This document shows positions 8,611 through 18,401 of a stretch of DNA of 64,000 nt, piece after piece. The first letter of the stretch is position 1, and every line of letters begins with the position of its first letter. The stretch lies in the NCBI GenBank assembly GCA_018266875.1, contig JAFDZR010000025.1, forward strand, positions 50,514-114,513, written 5' to 3'. Under the pieces are notes generated by a model. That model saw only the letters and a list, made by a program, of their open reading frames with translations, did no database searches and was not told where the DNA came from. The translations under genes were made by a program, and so were the position numbers. The DNA is from Bacteroidota bacterium (lineage in GTDB: Bacteria > Bacteroidota > Ignavibacteria > Tepidaquicellales > Tepidaquicellaceae).

Positions 8611-9945
8611 TTAATTCTTCTTTGTAAATTCAATAAGACCTCTGTTGTCTAATTTAGCTTCGATTGTATCTCCCGGAAGAAATTCCGCATTCAGGATCTT
8701 TTCTGACAGTACATTTGTAACATATTTCTGTATTGTTCTTTTTAAAGGTCTTGCTCCGTATGAAATGTCAAATCCAAGTTTGCCGAGCCAGTCTTTTACT
8801 TCATCATCAATGATCAGTTTCATATTATTTCTTTCCACCTTTTCAATTAGATACCTGATCTGAATATCTACAATCTCTCTGATTTCGTTTGAAGTGAGCG
8901 GCTTGAATACAATTATCTCGTCCAATCTGTTAAGAAATTCCGGTCTTATTGTGGCTCTGAGCAGTTCCATTAGCTGGATCCTGAGTTCATTAATGATTTC
9001 ATCCCTGTTCCTTTCATCTATGATCTGCATTTTTTCCTGAATAAGATGAGAACCGAGATTAGATGTCATGATTATTATCGTGTTCTTGAAATTGACTGTT
9101 CTTCCCTGCGAATCAGTGAGTCTGCCTTCATCCAGAACCTGCAGCAGAATATTAAACACATCCGGATGGGCTTTCTCAATTTCGTCAAGCAGCACTACTG
9201 AATAAGGTCTTCTTCTTACTGCTTCGGTAAGCTGTCCGCCTTCTTCATATCCGACATAACCGGGAGGAGCTCCTATGAGTCTTGATACTGAGAATTTTTC
9301 CATATACTCGCTCATATCAATTCTCACTATCGCTTTTTCATCATCAAAGAGAAATTCCGCAAGCGCTCTCGCAAGTTCAGTCTTTCCAACTCCGGTCGTA
9401 CCGAGAAAAATAAAAGAGCCAATTGGTCTGTTCTCATCCTGAAGTCCAGCTCTTGACCTCCTAATCGCATTTGAAACCGCTACCACCGCATCGTTTTGTC
9501 CGATCACTCTTTTTTCAAGATTCTCTTCCATGTGCACAAGTTTGGCGCGTTCACTCTCAAGCATTTTGCTGACCGGTATGCCCGTCCACTTTGAGACTAT
9601 TTCGGCAATATCTTCCGCATCTACTTCTTCCTTCAGCATTTTATTATCCTTCTGTATCTTTGCTAGCTCTTTGGATTTTGCATCAATGCTTTTCTGTAGT
9701 TCAAGAAGCTTTCCGTATCTGATCTCAGCTACTTTTGCAAGATTACCTTCGCGTTCGTATTTATCAGCTTCTGTTTTTAAATTTTCTATTTCTTCCTTGG
9801 ATGCTCTTACAGATTTGATTAACTCCTTTTCTAGATTCCAGTGAGCAACAAGAGAATTCCTCTTCTCTGATAATTCCGCAAGCTCCCTGTCAATTTCTTC
9901 AAGACGGAGTTTTGTCGGATTGGTCTTCGATGTATTCTTTGCCAT
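8611..9945 (-). CDS. Stand-alone C-terminal half of ClpB (middle-domain coiled coil plus second AAA+ module)
   Basis: The 444-residue protein aligns by eye only with the second half of ClpB/Hsp104, normally about 860 residues. After a short unique start (MAKNTSKTN), residues 10-110 match the late middle-domain coiled coil (EREGNLAKVAEIRYGKL). Residues 120-440 form the second AAA+ module, with Walker A GTTGVGKTEL, pore loop GAPPGYVGYEEGG, Walker B VVLLDEIEKAHPDV, sensor 1 IIIMTSNLGS, arginine finger FLNRLDEIIVF and sensor 2 GARPLKR. The substrate-binding N domain and first AAA+ module are missing. Only about 150 bases of noncoding DNA separate it from rnr, so no lost front half is nearby. The core motifs are intact, which argues for a functional short form rather than decay. 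Its role is unknown. Confidence 0.8.
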   Translation of the reverse strand: MAKNTSKTNPTKLRLEEIDRELAELSEKRNSLVAHWNLEKELIKSVRASKEEIENLKTEADKYEREGNLAKVAEIRYGKLLELQKSIDAKSKELAKIQKDNKMLKEEVDAEDIAEIVSKWTGIPVSKMLESERAKLVHMEENLEKRVIGQNDAVVAVSNAIRRSRAGLQDENRPIGSFIFLGTTGVGKTELARALAEFLFDDEKAIVRIDMSEYMEKFSVSRLIGAPPGYVGYEEGGQLTEAVRRRPYSVVLLDEIEKAHPDVFNILLQVLDEGRLTDSQGRTVNFKNTIIIMTSNLGSHLIQEKMQIIDERNRDEIINELRIQLMELLRATIRPEFLNRLDEIIVFKPLTSNEIREIVDIQIRYLIEKVERNNMKLIIDDEVKDWLGKLGFDISYGARPLKRTIQKYVTNVLSEKILNAEFLPGDTIEAKLDNRGLIEFTKKN

Positions 9946-9967
9946 TTATTAATGAGATTTAATACTG

Positions 9968-9975
9968 CAAAATTA
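9968..9975 (-). promoter_or_regulatory. Possible Bacteroidetes -7 element (TAATTTTG) for the ClpB-half gene
   Basis: The minus strand reads TAATTTTG, matching the Bacteroidetes -7 consensus TAnnTTTG, 22 bases before the ATG. No convincing TTTG -33 element lies at the expected 19-base spacing, so this rests on one half-site. If real, it gives the short ClpB gene its own promoter separate from the rnr operon. Confidence 0.3.
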
Positions 9976-10094
9976 ATAAATTTAGCATGCAGTTTCTATA
10001 TAATTAGTATTATTTAAACATTACGGATGGATTTATTCTATATCTGAGGGAGGGATTTTATTGAATTAAGTCTTTCCGCTCATAATTATACAAA

Positions 10095-12269
10095 TTAACT
10101 TATCAGTGCGAAATCAATTTTTTTGCTTTCCTTATTTACCCTTATGACTTTTATTTTTACTTTTTGTCCGGCTTTCAGGATCTTTCTTTTCCTTCTGCCC
10201 ACAGCAATATGTTTCTTCTCGTCATATTCATAATAATCTCCCTCGATATCCCTGAATCTTATCATTCCCTCAACGAGAATATCCATTATCTCAACGAAAA
10301 TTCCGTACTGAACCATTCCTGAAACTATTCCCTCATATTCTTCGCCAATGTGTTTTGAAATATAATCGATCTGCATTAATTTAATTGACTCCCTTTCTGC
10401 TTTCTCTGCGTTCTGTTCCATTATAGAACTCTGTTTGCAAATCTCCGGCAGAACGTTTTTGTAATGCTCGATTTTTTTGTTTAATTCCTTTCCTCCGTTA
10501 ATGTAATCGTAAAGGATCCTGTGTATTTCGAGATCCGGATATCTTCTTATAGGTGAGGTAAAATGTGAATAATCCCTGAACCCGAGTCCGTAATGCCCGA
10601 TATTCTTTGTCTGATAAATTGCCTTTGACATTGACCTTATGAAAAGATCATTGATAATAAATTCCTCCGGTTTTCCCTCAATGTCATTTAGAAGTTTTCT
10701 TAATGAGTTCTTGTCCTCCGGATTTATTGTGTAACCAAACTGCTTTACGAATTCAGAAAGATCCTTCATCTTGTCCGGGTTCGGATTGTCATGGACTCTG
10801 TATATGAATGGTATGTATGTCTTGTATTCGTTTGTTACTTTTCCGATGTATTCGGTCGCGCATTTATTTGCCAGAAGCATGAATTCCTCTATCAGTCTCA
10901 TCGAATCAAGTCTTTCCTTTACTACAATATCCGTTACGTTTCCCTTTTTGTCAAATCTGAATTTCACTTCGTTTGAATCAAAATCAAGACTTTCCTCACG
11001 CAGCCGGATAAGAGTAATTGATTTGCTGATCTTATACATCAGTTTCAGTTCCTTGTGAAAATCTCCTTTTCCCGTCTCAATTATCTTCTGCGCTTCTTCA
11101 TATGTGAATCTTCTTTTGCTTCTGATTACTGTTTTCCTTATCTCAAAGTCCTTTACCTTGAACGTTCTGCTCAGAGTAATCAGAATGGAAAAAGTCAGTT
11201 TGTCTTCATCAGGTCTGAGTGAACATAGTTCATTTGAGATCTTTTCAGGAAGCATGGGAATTACATTTTTAACAAGATAAACGCTAGTCGCTCTTTTCAA
11301 AGCTTCCCTGTCCAGTTCTGTTCCTTCTTTCACAAAATGCGACACATCAGCTATGTGAACACCGAGAAGATAATTTCCGTTGCCGAGATTTTCCACTGAA
11401 ACAGCGTCGTCAAAATCCTTTGCATCCTCCGGATCTATTGTAAATATAACTTTATCCCTGAGATCAAGTCTGTCTTTAGGATCATACTGCAGCGAAAGCT
11501 CATTCGCTTCTTTGAGAACTTCCTTCGGAAATTCCTTTACAAGTCCGAATTTTCGAATAATGGATTTTTCCTCAGAGTCTCTTACTCCGGATTTCCCGAG
11601 AACTTCAACGACCTTTCCTCTCAGGTCTGAAAATTCATTTCCCTGATCTTCAGGATTCAGCACTTCAGCAAAAACTTTGTCATTATTTTCAGCTCCTGAA
11701 AAATCCATGTATGCAACAATGATCTCTTTTTTAATTTCTCTTGAATCGGGAAAGATCAGACCGTAAGTCTTGTGATTTTCAAATCTGCCTGTTACGAATT
11801 TTTTCTGATGTGAAATGATCTCCGTTATTTCAGCGTCTGCGCCTTCGCCGGATCTGAGTATCCTGAATTTTACTTTATCTCCTATTTTATGAACAAATGT
11901 TTTTGAGGATTTAATATTGTAAAAGACGATTTCTCCGTCATCTGTTGTGGTTTTTATAACGGGTCTTCCGTCATTCCCAAAGTCAATCTCGCCTGTTTGT
12001 TCAGCTGGAACATTCACCCTGGCGGGATTTTTTCTGTAACTTGTTTTCAGATCTTTTTTATTTTGAAAAGAGCCGCTTTTTGAAATCAGACTGTAGTACT
12101 TTCCTTCCTTTTCTATTTTTCCTTCCTTGATAAGTTCACGGAGATCTTTTTTAAGTGATTCTCTGGAAGATGGTTTCAGTCCTAATTTTTTTAATAAAGA
12201 ATTTACCTTAAAAGATGAATTCCTGTTCTTTCCGTATAGGTCAAGTATTTTATTCTGTAAGTTGATAAT
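10095..12269 (-). CDS. rnr: Ribonuclease R (RNase II/RNB family), noncanonical start
   Basis: This 3'-5' exoribonuclease has OB/cold-shock folds, then the RNB domain with the four-Asp metal site TIDPEDAKDFDDAVSVE, and a C-terminal S1 domain (GEEYEGIVSGMVQYGIFVEI) ending in basic residues. The first standard start codon in frame is GTG at 12017, giving 640 residues. The frame stays open upstream to a stop at 12294-12296, and the extra 84 residues form an RNase R-type N-terminal helix-turn-helix (KVNSLLKKLGLK, DLRELIKEGKIEKEGKYYSLI). No ATG, GTG or TTG occurs in that stretch. ATT at 12267-12269, one base after the tamB stop, is the most economical start and is adopted here; ATC at 12266 or GTG at 12017 are alternatives. 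Translation is probably coupled to tamB. Confidence 0.85.
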   Translation of the reverse strand: MINLQNKILDLYGKNRNSSFKVNSLLKKLGLKPSSRESLKKDLRELIKEGKIEKEGKYYSLISKSGSFQNKKDLKTSYRKNPARVNVPAEQTGEIDFGNDGRPVIKTTTDDGEIVFYNIKSSKTFVHKIGDKVKFRILRSGEGADAEITEIISHQKKFVTGRFENHKTYGLIFPDSREIKKEIIVAYMDFSGAENNDKVFAEVLNPEDQGNEFSDLRGKVVEVLGKSGVRDSEEKSIIRKFGLVKEFPKEVLKEANELSLQYDPKDRLDLRDKVIFTIDPEDAKDFDDAVSVENLGNGNYLLGVHIADVSHFVKEGTELDREALKRATSVYLVKNVIPMLPEKISNELCSLRPDEDKLTFSILITLSRTFKVKDFEIRKTVIRSKRRFTYEEAQKIIETGKGDFHKELKLMYKISKSITLIRLREESLDFDSNEVKFRFDKKGNVTDIVVKERLDSMRLIEEFMLLANKCATEYIGKVTNEYKTYIPFIYRVHDNPNPDKMKDLSEFVKQFGYTINPEDKNSLRKLLNDIEGKPEEFIINDLFIRSMSKAIYQTKNIGHYGLGFRDYSHFTSPIRRYPDLEIHRILYDYINGGKELNKKIEHYKNVLPEICKQSSIMEQNAEKAERESIKLMQIDYISKHIGEEYEGIVSGMVQYGIFVEIMDILVEGMIRFRDIEGDYYEYDEKKHIAVGRRKRKILKAGQKVKIKVIRVNKESKKIDFALIS

Positions 12270-12270
12270 T

Positions 12271-15200
12271 TTAAAATTTAATTCTGTAATAGATCAGAGC
12301 TCCCGCCCTGGTTCCTGATGAAATTGTCGCATCACTGCTTGTTGTGAACGGATCATATACTCTTTCCAGTCTGAGCACAAGGTCATTTGATAAACCTTCA
12401 ATCTTCAGCATTTTATTTATAGGATAATCAATAATTATGTCAGTATTTGCAATACCTTTAAATATCTGTCCTCCGAATCTGATGATTGCTCCTCCCACTG
12501 ATGCGGTAAATCTTATATCGGTATTTTCAGCGAACGATCCTGTCTTGGAATCTACATAATTAAGGTCAGTATTGATTAGAAAAGGGAAAATATTTTCAAG
12601 TGATGAAGTCACGTAATTTGAAAGTACAGAAGCTCCGAGTGATGCCCCGAAACTTGAACTCTCGCTGAAAGAAAGCTGATCCTTGAATTTTCCGAAAAGA
12701 AGAAATGAAATTGCATCACTTGTTGCGTTACTGCCGGATTCCGTGCTGCCGTTCTTTGTAAGAGTGATAGCAAGGACAGGATTTGCTGCAGGTCCGGAGA
12801 CATTCATGTCGATCACAACGTCGCTTACCACCTGCTGATTTGAGCCGCCGAGGTCAACAGATGTGTAACCTTTGTATGTTGCATCAATGTTGAGTTCCGG
12901 ATTAGTTACAGGTCCGTTAAAGTTGACTTTACCTGTCGCATCAAATCTTCTGAAAAATTTATAGTAGCAGTTGTTTCCCAGCGTGACTTCTCCTCTGGCT
13001 GACATCTGATAATTTTCCTTGTTGTCCAGATTAAGGTTGGTAGTGATCTCGCCGAAAAATTCCTGCTGCGATTTTTCGTTAACTATGAATTTTAAGAATA
13101 CATTCTCCGATGTGGTTATAAGCAGATCGTAATAGAATTTTCCTGATTTCTGCTTTGGCTGGAGCTTAACATTTTTGTTCTCCTCTCTGTAAACCAGCTT
13201 TTCAAATGGATTTAAATAAACTCCTTTAATAACGAATATACTGTCAGTTGAATTCGTTAAAACCCTTGTAACTCTTTCATTGTTATAATTCAGCGAGTCT
13301 ATGATCACTCCGTAATTAAAATCATCAGAATAAATGTTGTAAGCTTCCTGCACGAACGGATTGAATTCAACGTTCCCTTTTACAAGTATAAGATTCCCTG
13401 TAAGGTCTATCCTGTCCGAATTTCCCTGGATTTTAAGCTGCGGACTTCCGCTGCCCACCCAGAGGTCTCCGGAAATTCCAAGTTCTGTGGGACCGTTGTC
13501 CTTATCAAATGCCTTAACATCACCCGTCATTCTCAGATCAAGTTCATTCATTTTGAGATTGGTAAGATCAACAAATCCGGTTGTGGAAATATACTTTGAT
13601 GGATCTTCTGTTACGAACACTTTTGAATTGTTTATCAGGATCTTTTCATTTTCCGTGCTTATCCCGGCTACAAAATTATATCTCATTTTATTCAGAGTTA
13701 CATAAAACGCGCCTTTGCTCAGATTCATATTCCCGGTAAGATCAGGTTTTGAAATAACGCCTGCAAGTTTAATATTCCCGTCAAGAATTCCTTCCAGCTC
13801 TTTTGTATAGGGAAGCAGCTGCTGGAATATCTTGAGCTGAAAGTTTTCAGCTTTTGCGTTCAGATTTATTTCCGATTCTGATCTTACCTTATTGTATACC
13901 GCTGTGTCTTTATATTCTGCCTTGTTCTTGTTAAGGACAGGCACTGTACCTTTCAGCTTAAAACTACCCGCATTATTAATATTGTAAAACGCTATATCGC
14001 TTTTCAGCTCTTCGTCTTTGTAATCAATAAAAGCATCAAGTCTCCCAATTCTCGTTGCGCCTATAGACAGAACGTCAGAGTTAGTCTCAAGATGAAGCTG
14101 ATAATCATTTGACAAACCTTTGTATTCGAGCACTGTCCGTCTGAAATTCCCTTTGATCACATCCGCTGTATCAATTTCCACGTCCGGCTTCAGAAGCTGC
14201 TGAATAGTAAGGACTTTAATATTATCTGCGTTTACTTTAATATCACTGCTGTCATTAAGAGAATAAAATCCGTTCACGGTTAGTCTCTGATTAAAACTGT
14301 TTACAATAAATTTCCTGAAATCAAACTTCTGCACGCTGTCATGCTTTGTGTATTTTATTTCAAGATCAGAATTATTTGCAACGTTCAGATCATGAAACAT
14401 AAATGAAAGAGAATCAAATCTGAATATTGCAGAATCCTTTAGCGAGAAATCCGTGTAAATCTTCACTGTGGAATCCCTGTTTGCTGTTAACAGGACCTGA
14501 TTATCATTGTCGAAAAAATTGATCTTTGTAAAAACCGAATCAAATTTATTCCCTGCCGTGATTACTTTATTTGAGTGCAGCGTAATATCTGTATAAAATT
14601 TATTTAAATTAGTGGAAGCGGTTTCATTTCTCATGAATAAATTCAGGTCAGCATCTTTCAGCATCAGGACGGAGTCACCGTAAGAAAAATTATCTATTCT
14701 CCCGGCTGTGTTGAAAGTGAAAAGACCGCAGCTGTCAGATAGGCTGCCGTTAAGTTCTCCGGAAAAAAGGATTGTATCATTTCCTATGAACGGATAAACG
14801 GGGGAGAGATCTCTTATATTAAGCGTATAATTCATGTAATAATTATTGCAGTCGACAGAGTAACCCGTATTATACTTTGTTATCTCAGACAGAGAGTCCG
14901 GAAAAAATTTATCGGAAATATTGTCTGCTATCTTTTTTGAATTTTCTATTACCAGGTCGAGAAGTTTATTGAAATTGAAATATCCGTCTGCTTCCACATC
15001 CGCAAATCCGGTTTTAATTGAGAACTTCCTCAGATTACCTTTCTGATCTATGTCAGCGGTGACGGGTGTAGAAGGAAGCAGATAATCCCCGAATTCAGAT
15101 TCCTTAAGCTGAATGTCGAATTTTCCTGCGATATCATCCGGCGAAGTGCCTCTTCCATTTACATCAAAATCAAAGGACAGATTGCTTTTCATTCCAGGAT

Positions 15201-16923
15201 CTTTCGTAATTACCTGAAGATTCAGATTTGAAGCGGTTCCTTTAAGGTCATATGAAAGATTATCCGGATTGGAAATGTTTATTTTTCCTTTCGTCTTTGT
15301 GTTTACTAAATTTGATCTTAAGGCAATTTCCAGATCAACGTTACCTCTGTTGAATTTTAATCTTCCGTCGGAGGCGGCTATGTTGATTCCGTAGAATTTT
15401 GTTGCGATCATTCTGTAGTCAAGTTTTCCGGACATTGTCTTATAATCAAATCCGCGGGCATCAACCTTGAAATCTCCGGAAATACTGCTTTCAAGTTTTT
15501 TGTCTTTTACTATCTTTGCAATATTCAGGCCTGAAGTTTTGAAATCCCCCTTATACTGAATCTCGCTTCCTCTAAGATCTATATCAGCAATTCCGTAAGT
15601 TCTTCCTGCTCCTGAGTTTATGTCGAATTCTGTTGTAAAATTATCCGGCTCACCTTTGAATGAAAGTTCCGGAATGCTGATTTTTCCTAGGTCAGAATAA
15701 TCCGGAATTTTAATTCCCGGCAGCAGTATTCTGGTGTCCTTCGGATCAATTACTATGTCCTTTCCTTTCACATTAATATAAAGAGATTCCGGCTTCTGCA
15801 GATTTTTTACGTTTCCTTTAAAATAAAATTTAGAATTCTCGCTGAAAACATCAAATTGCTTAAGAGCTAGATCTCCGTATTCACCTTCTGCGTTGATATC
15901 AAAACTAATTGTACTGTCCATGAATTTTAATTCAGGCAAAAAGAATGTCAGATCATCTGTGTTTACAGGTTTTGCTGAAATGTCAATCTTCACTTCCTTG
16001 TTTGTGAGATTTTCATAATCAAATCCGTCAAGAGGATTTATTTTATCTGCGGATAAAAGATTAATGAGAATATCCGATCTGTCAGTCTTCAGGTTTAATC
16101 CGGAAATCTTTGAGGCAGTATCTTTTCTGTTTATGTTCGCATGAAGGGAAAAATTATCAACATTAAAAGGGGAGTTGGTCCTGAAGTTGAAATTCTTAAT
16201 GTTGGCGTCAATTTCATCGGGAAAATATTTTGCAGATAGATTTATATTAAGTTTTGACATGTCGAACTTTGAGACATAAAAAGTGTCAAGCTGAGGCATC
16301 TTTATCTGTCTGAGCGGAAGATCGGAATTTTTATTCTCCAGAATCCTGACGGAACCGTTTTCAAGAGTGAAATTCTCTGCGGTAATTCCCCAGTCAAATT
16401 CAGATTTGACAGTGTCCTCTGTTTTTGTTTCCGATTCGAGAAAATATTCGTAATTCCATTTCAAACTGTCATTCTTATCCCTGATCTTTGTAATGTTTAT
16501 CTGCGGTTCACGGAAAGTCAGCTCTCTGACATAGATCTGCTTTGAAAAAAGCTTTAATATATTGTACTTTGCCGACAGTGAGTTGAATTTTAAAAGAGTG
16601 TCACTTTTTACTTTTATGCTTCCGTTATTCAGAGTAAAACCTTTGAGAATATTTCCGTCAAGTGATTCAGCGGACAGGGTTATCTGTTTGTCTGCAAATG
16701 ACTCGTTAAGTTTCTTTAACGCAAAATCCTTGGCAAGATTTGAAAAAATGTCTGTCTGTATAAAAATGAAAATGCCTATGACAAGGGCAATAAATATTAA
16801 AAGAATATATTTTATTACGCTGAATAATTTCCCCGTAAAACTTTTCTTTGCTTTATTTTCTCCGGAAATATTTTCGGTTTCTTTTGTCTCGGTATTCTCA
16901 GTATTTTTTTCTTCTTCGGACAT
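12271..16923 (-). CDS. tamB: TamB/DUF490-family translocation and assembly module protein
   Basis: The 1550-residue protein has an acidic cytosolic N-terminus and one membrane anchor at about residues 33-55 (YILLIFIALVIGIFIFIQ). Over 1300 residues of repetitive AsmA/TamB-like beta-strand sequence follow. The C-terminal 200 residues match the TamB C-terminal domain: NGPVTNPELNIDATYKGY, DVVIDMNVSGPAANPVLAI, ISFLLFGKF, and a terminal beta segment ending YYRIKF. TamB-like proteins span the periplasm and help deliver lipids or beta-barrel proteins to the outer membrane. The gene lies 21 bases after rfaE2 and abuts rnr, within an LPS-linked operon. No tamA partner is visible in this window. Confidence 0.85.
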   Translation of the reverse strand: MSEEEKNTENTETKETENISGENKAKKSFTGKLFSVIKYILLIFIALVIGIFIFIQTDIFSNLAKDFALKKLNESFADKQITLSAESLDGNILKGFTLNNGSIKVKSDTLLKFNSLSAKYNILKLFSKQIYVRELTFREPQINITKIRDKNDSLKWNYEYFLESETKTEDTVKSEFDWGITAENFTLENGSVRILENKNSDLPLRQIKMPQLDTFYVSKFDMSKLNINLSAKYFPDEIDANIKNFNFRTNSPFNVDNFSLHANINRKDTASKISGLNLKTDRSDILINLLSADKINPLDGFDYENLTNKEVKIDISAKPVNTDDLTFFLPELKFMDSTISFDINAEGEYGDLALKQFDVFSENSKFYFKGNVKNLQKPESLYINVKGKDIVIDPKDTRILLPGIKIPDYSDLGKISIPELSFKGEPDNFTTEFDINSGAGRTYGIADIDLRGSEIQYKGDFKTSGLNIAKIVKDKKLESSISGDFKVDARGFDYKTMSGKLDYRMIATKFYGINIAASDGRLKFNRGNVDLEIALRSNLVNTKTKGKINISNPDNLSYDLKGTASNLNLQVITKDPGMKSNLSFDFDVNGRGTSPDDIAGKFDIQLKESEFGDYLLPSTPVTADIDQKGNLRKFSIKTGFADVEADGYFNFNKLLDLVIENSKKIADNISDKFFPDSLSEITKYNTGYSVDCNNYYMNYTLNIRDLSPVYPFIGNDTILFSGELNGSLSDSCGLFTFNTAGRIDNFSYGDSVLMLKDADLNLFMRNETASTNLNKFYTDITLHSNKVITAGNKFDSVFTKINFFDNDNQVLLTANRDSTVKIYTDFSLKDSAIFRFDSLSFMFHDLNVANNSDLEIKYTKHDSVQKFDFRKFIVNSFNQRLTVNGFYSLNDSSDIKVNADNIKVLTIQQLLKPDVEIDTADVIKGNFRRTVLEYKGLSNDYQLHLETNSDVLSIGATRIGRLDAFIDYKDEELKSDIAFYNINNAGSFKLKGTVPVLNKNKAEYKDTAVYNKVRSESEINLNAKAENFQLKIFQQLLPYTKELEGILDGNIKLAGVISKPDLTGNMNLSKGAFYVTLNKMRYNFVAGISTENEKILINNSKVFVTEDPSKYISTTGFVDLTNLKMNELDLRMTGDVKAFDKDNGPTELGISGDLWVGSGSPQLKIQGNSDRIDLTGNLILVKGNVEFNPFVQEAYNIYSDDFNYGVIIDSLNYNNERVTRVLTNSTDSIFVIKGVYLNPFEKLVYREENKNVKLQPKQKSGKFYYDLLITTSENVFLKFIVNEKSQQEFFGEITTNLNLDNKENYQMSARGEVTLGNNCYYKFFRRFDATGKVNFNGPVTNPELNIDATYKGYTSVDLGGSNQQVVSDVVIDMNVSGPAANPVLAITLTKNGSTESGSNATSDAISFLLFGKFKDQLSFSESSSFGASLGASVLSNYVTSSLENIFPFLINTDLNYVDSKTGSFAENTDIRFTASVGGAIIRFGGQIFKGIANTDIIIDYPINKMLKIEGLSNDLVLRLERVYDPFTTSSDATISSGTRAGALIYYRIKF

Positions 16924-16944
16924 ATATTTAGAGGATCGGTAAGG

Positions 16945-17409
16945 TCAGTTTTTTCTGATCTTTTCTATAATTCCTGTTGAGGAATAGTTGTTGATAAAAT
17001 TAAGACTGATGACTTTGCCGTTGTTGGCGGTTACAACATCGGAACCGATAATTTCATTTTCCTTCCAGTCACCGCCTTTTACGAGGTAATCAGGCAATAT
17101 AAGTTTTATAATTTCGAGCGGCGTGTCTTCGTCAAATATAATTACATAGTCAACCGCCTTGAGATTATCTATAATAAAAGCTCTGTCCTGTTCGCTGTTT
17201 ACAGGTCTGCTTTCGCCTTTTAATTTTTTAACTGATCTGTCGGAATTTATTCCGACTATCAGATAATCACCCATAAGTTTTGCCTGATTCAGATATGAGA
17301 CGTGTCCTTTATGCAGAATATCAAAGCATCCATTCGTAAAAACGAGTTTTTTCTTTTCAGATTTTATATGTGTGCGGACTCCAGGGATATCCGTCTGCTT
17401 TATGATCAT
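16945..17409 (-). CDS. rfaE2: D-glycero-beta-D-manno-heptose 1-phosphate adenylyltransferase
   Basis: The 154-residue protein is a cytidylyltransferase-fold enzyme. It has the HxGH-type motif FTNGCFDILHKGHVSYL, the segment ADYLIVGINSD in the form GDYLIVGINSDRSVKKLKG, and the late motif YSSTGIIEKI. The length fits the separate RfaE2 adenylyltransferase, which is fused to the kinase as HldE in enterobacteria. It converts heptose 1-phosphate plus ATP to ADP-heptose in the cytoplasm for LPS core synthesis. Its ATG overlaps the stop of rfaE1 by one base (TAATG), a translational coupling arrangement. Confidence 0.93.
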   Translation of the reverse strand: MIIKQTDIPGVRTHIKSEKKKLVFTNGCFDILHKGHVSYLNQAKLMGDYLIVGINSDRSVKKLKGESRPVNSEQDRAFIIDNLKAVDYVIIFDEDTPLEIIKLILPDYLVKGGDWKENEIIGSDVVTANNGKVISLNFINNYSSTGIIEKIRKN

Positions 17410-18401
17410 TATTTGTTTTTTAAAATGTTTTCCATCAGGTCATTTTTGTATACGGGAACTATTCCAACTTCCTGTACCACCAGTCCTGCAGCGTAATTCG
17501 AAATAACTGCTGAGTCTCGTAAACTCGCTCCGCCTGACAGACAAACAGCAATTGTTGAAATCACCGTATCTCCTGCTCCTGATACATCAGCTACTTTTCT
17601 TGCCTTAGTGCTTATTTTTTCTTTCCTCAGTTTTTTATTGTGATTTTCGTAGATCATCATTCCCTGTTCGCCAAGTGTAAAAATAATATTCGCGCAGCTG
17701 ATCTTCTTAAAAAGCTTTGCCGCTATTTCATCAAGATAGTTCAGCTCTTTTATTTTTATTCCGAATGAATCTTCAAGCTCCTTTCTGTTAGGCTTGAATA
17801 AATAAGCATTCCTGAATTCAAAGAAATTATCAAACTTCGGATCAACGAGTATCCTGAATTTTTCTTTGGCTGCGGCAGCAGATATCTTTTTTATCAGTTC
17901 ACGTGTCAGAACTCCTTTATTGTAATCCTGCAGAATTATCACAGTTTCTTTCGCTGCATGTTCAGAAAGAAGCGAAAGAATTTTTTTCTGTGAGGAAGGA
18001 GTAATTTCCTCTTTGGATTCACTGTCAATTCTCAAAAGGTGATGGGAATCCGAAATTACTCTCGATTTGCTGGTTGTCGGTCTGCCGTCTTCGGAAATTA
18101 TTCCTTTAGTGCTGATTCCATTGCTTTCAAGGCTGAGTTTCAGCAGTTCGCTTTCTGCGTCATTACCTGTGACTCCGATCAGAAACGGGTCAGCTCCGAG
18201 AGTTTTAATATTGTATGCAACATTTGCAGCTCCTCCCAGACGGTATTCGTTTTTCTTTAGGTCAAAAACCTGCACGGGAGCCTCAGGTGAGATCCGGTTT
18301 ACATCACCGAATAAATATCTGTCCAGCATCAGGTCCCCGATAATTATGATTTTCTTATTGCGGGAATTCCTGAATATATCAGTTAAGTGCTTTTTATTCA
18401 T
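17409..18401 (-). CDS. rfaE1: D-glycero-beta-D-manno-heptose-7-phosphate kinase
   Basis: The 330-residue protein is a PfkB/ribokinase-family sugar kinase of the RfaE1/HldA type. Signature stretches are IIGDLMLDRYLFGDVNRISPE near the N-terminus and DVSGAGDTVIST near residue 280, the latter containing the catalytic Asp and anion hole. It phosphorylates heptose 7-phosphate at C1 to the bisphosphate used for ADP-heptose. It heads a minus-strand operon with rfaE2, tamB and rnr. A 336-base noncoding stretch lies upstream, where its promoter should be. No gmhA or gmhB gene is in this window. Confidence 0.93.
   Translation of the reverse strand: MNKKHLTDIFRNSRNKKIIIIGDLMLDRYLFGDVNRISPEAPVQVFDLKKNEYRLGGAANVAYNIKTLGADPFLIGVTGNDAESELLKLSLESNGISTKGIISEDGRPTTSKSRVISDSHHLLRIDSESKEEITPSSQKKILSLLSEHAAKETVIILQDYNKGVLTRELIKKISAAAAKEKFRILVDPKFDNFFEFRNAYLFKPNRKELEDSFGIKIKELNYLDEIAAKLFKKISCANIIFTLGEQGMMIYENHNKKLRKEKISTKARKVADVSGAGDTVISTIAVCLSGGASLRDSAVISNYAAGLVVQEVGIVPVYKNDLMENILKNK

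Noticed and set aside
12010..12020. GTG at 12015-12017 as the start of rnr
   Set aside because: It would remove a well-formed N-terminal helix-turn-helix that is open in frame up to 12296 and typical of RNase R.
12267..12290. Programmed +1 frameshift fusing TamB to RNase R
   Set aside because: TTT-TAA-A could slip, but the two proteins act in different compartments, so a fusion makes little sense. Coupled re-initiation is simpler.
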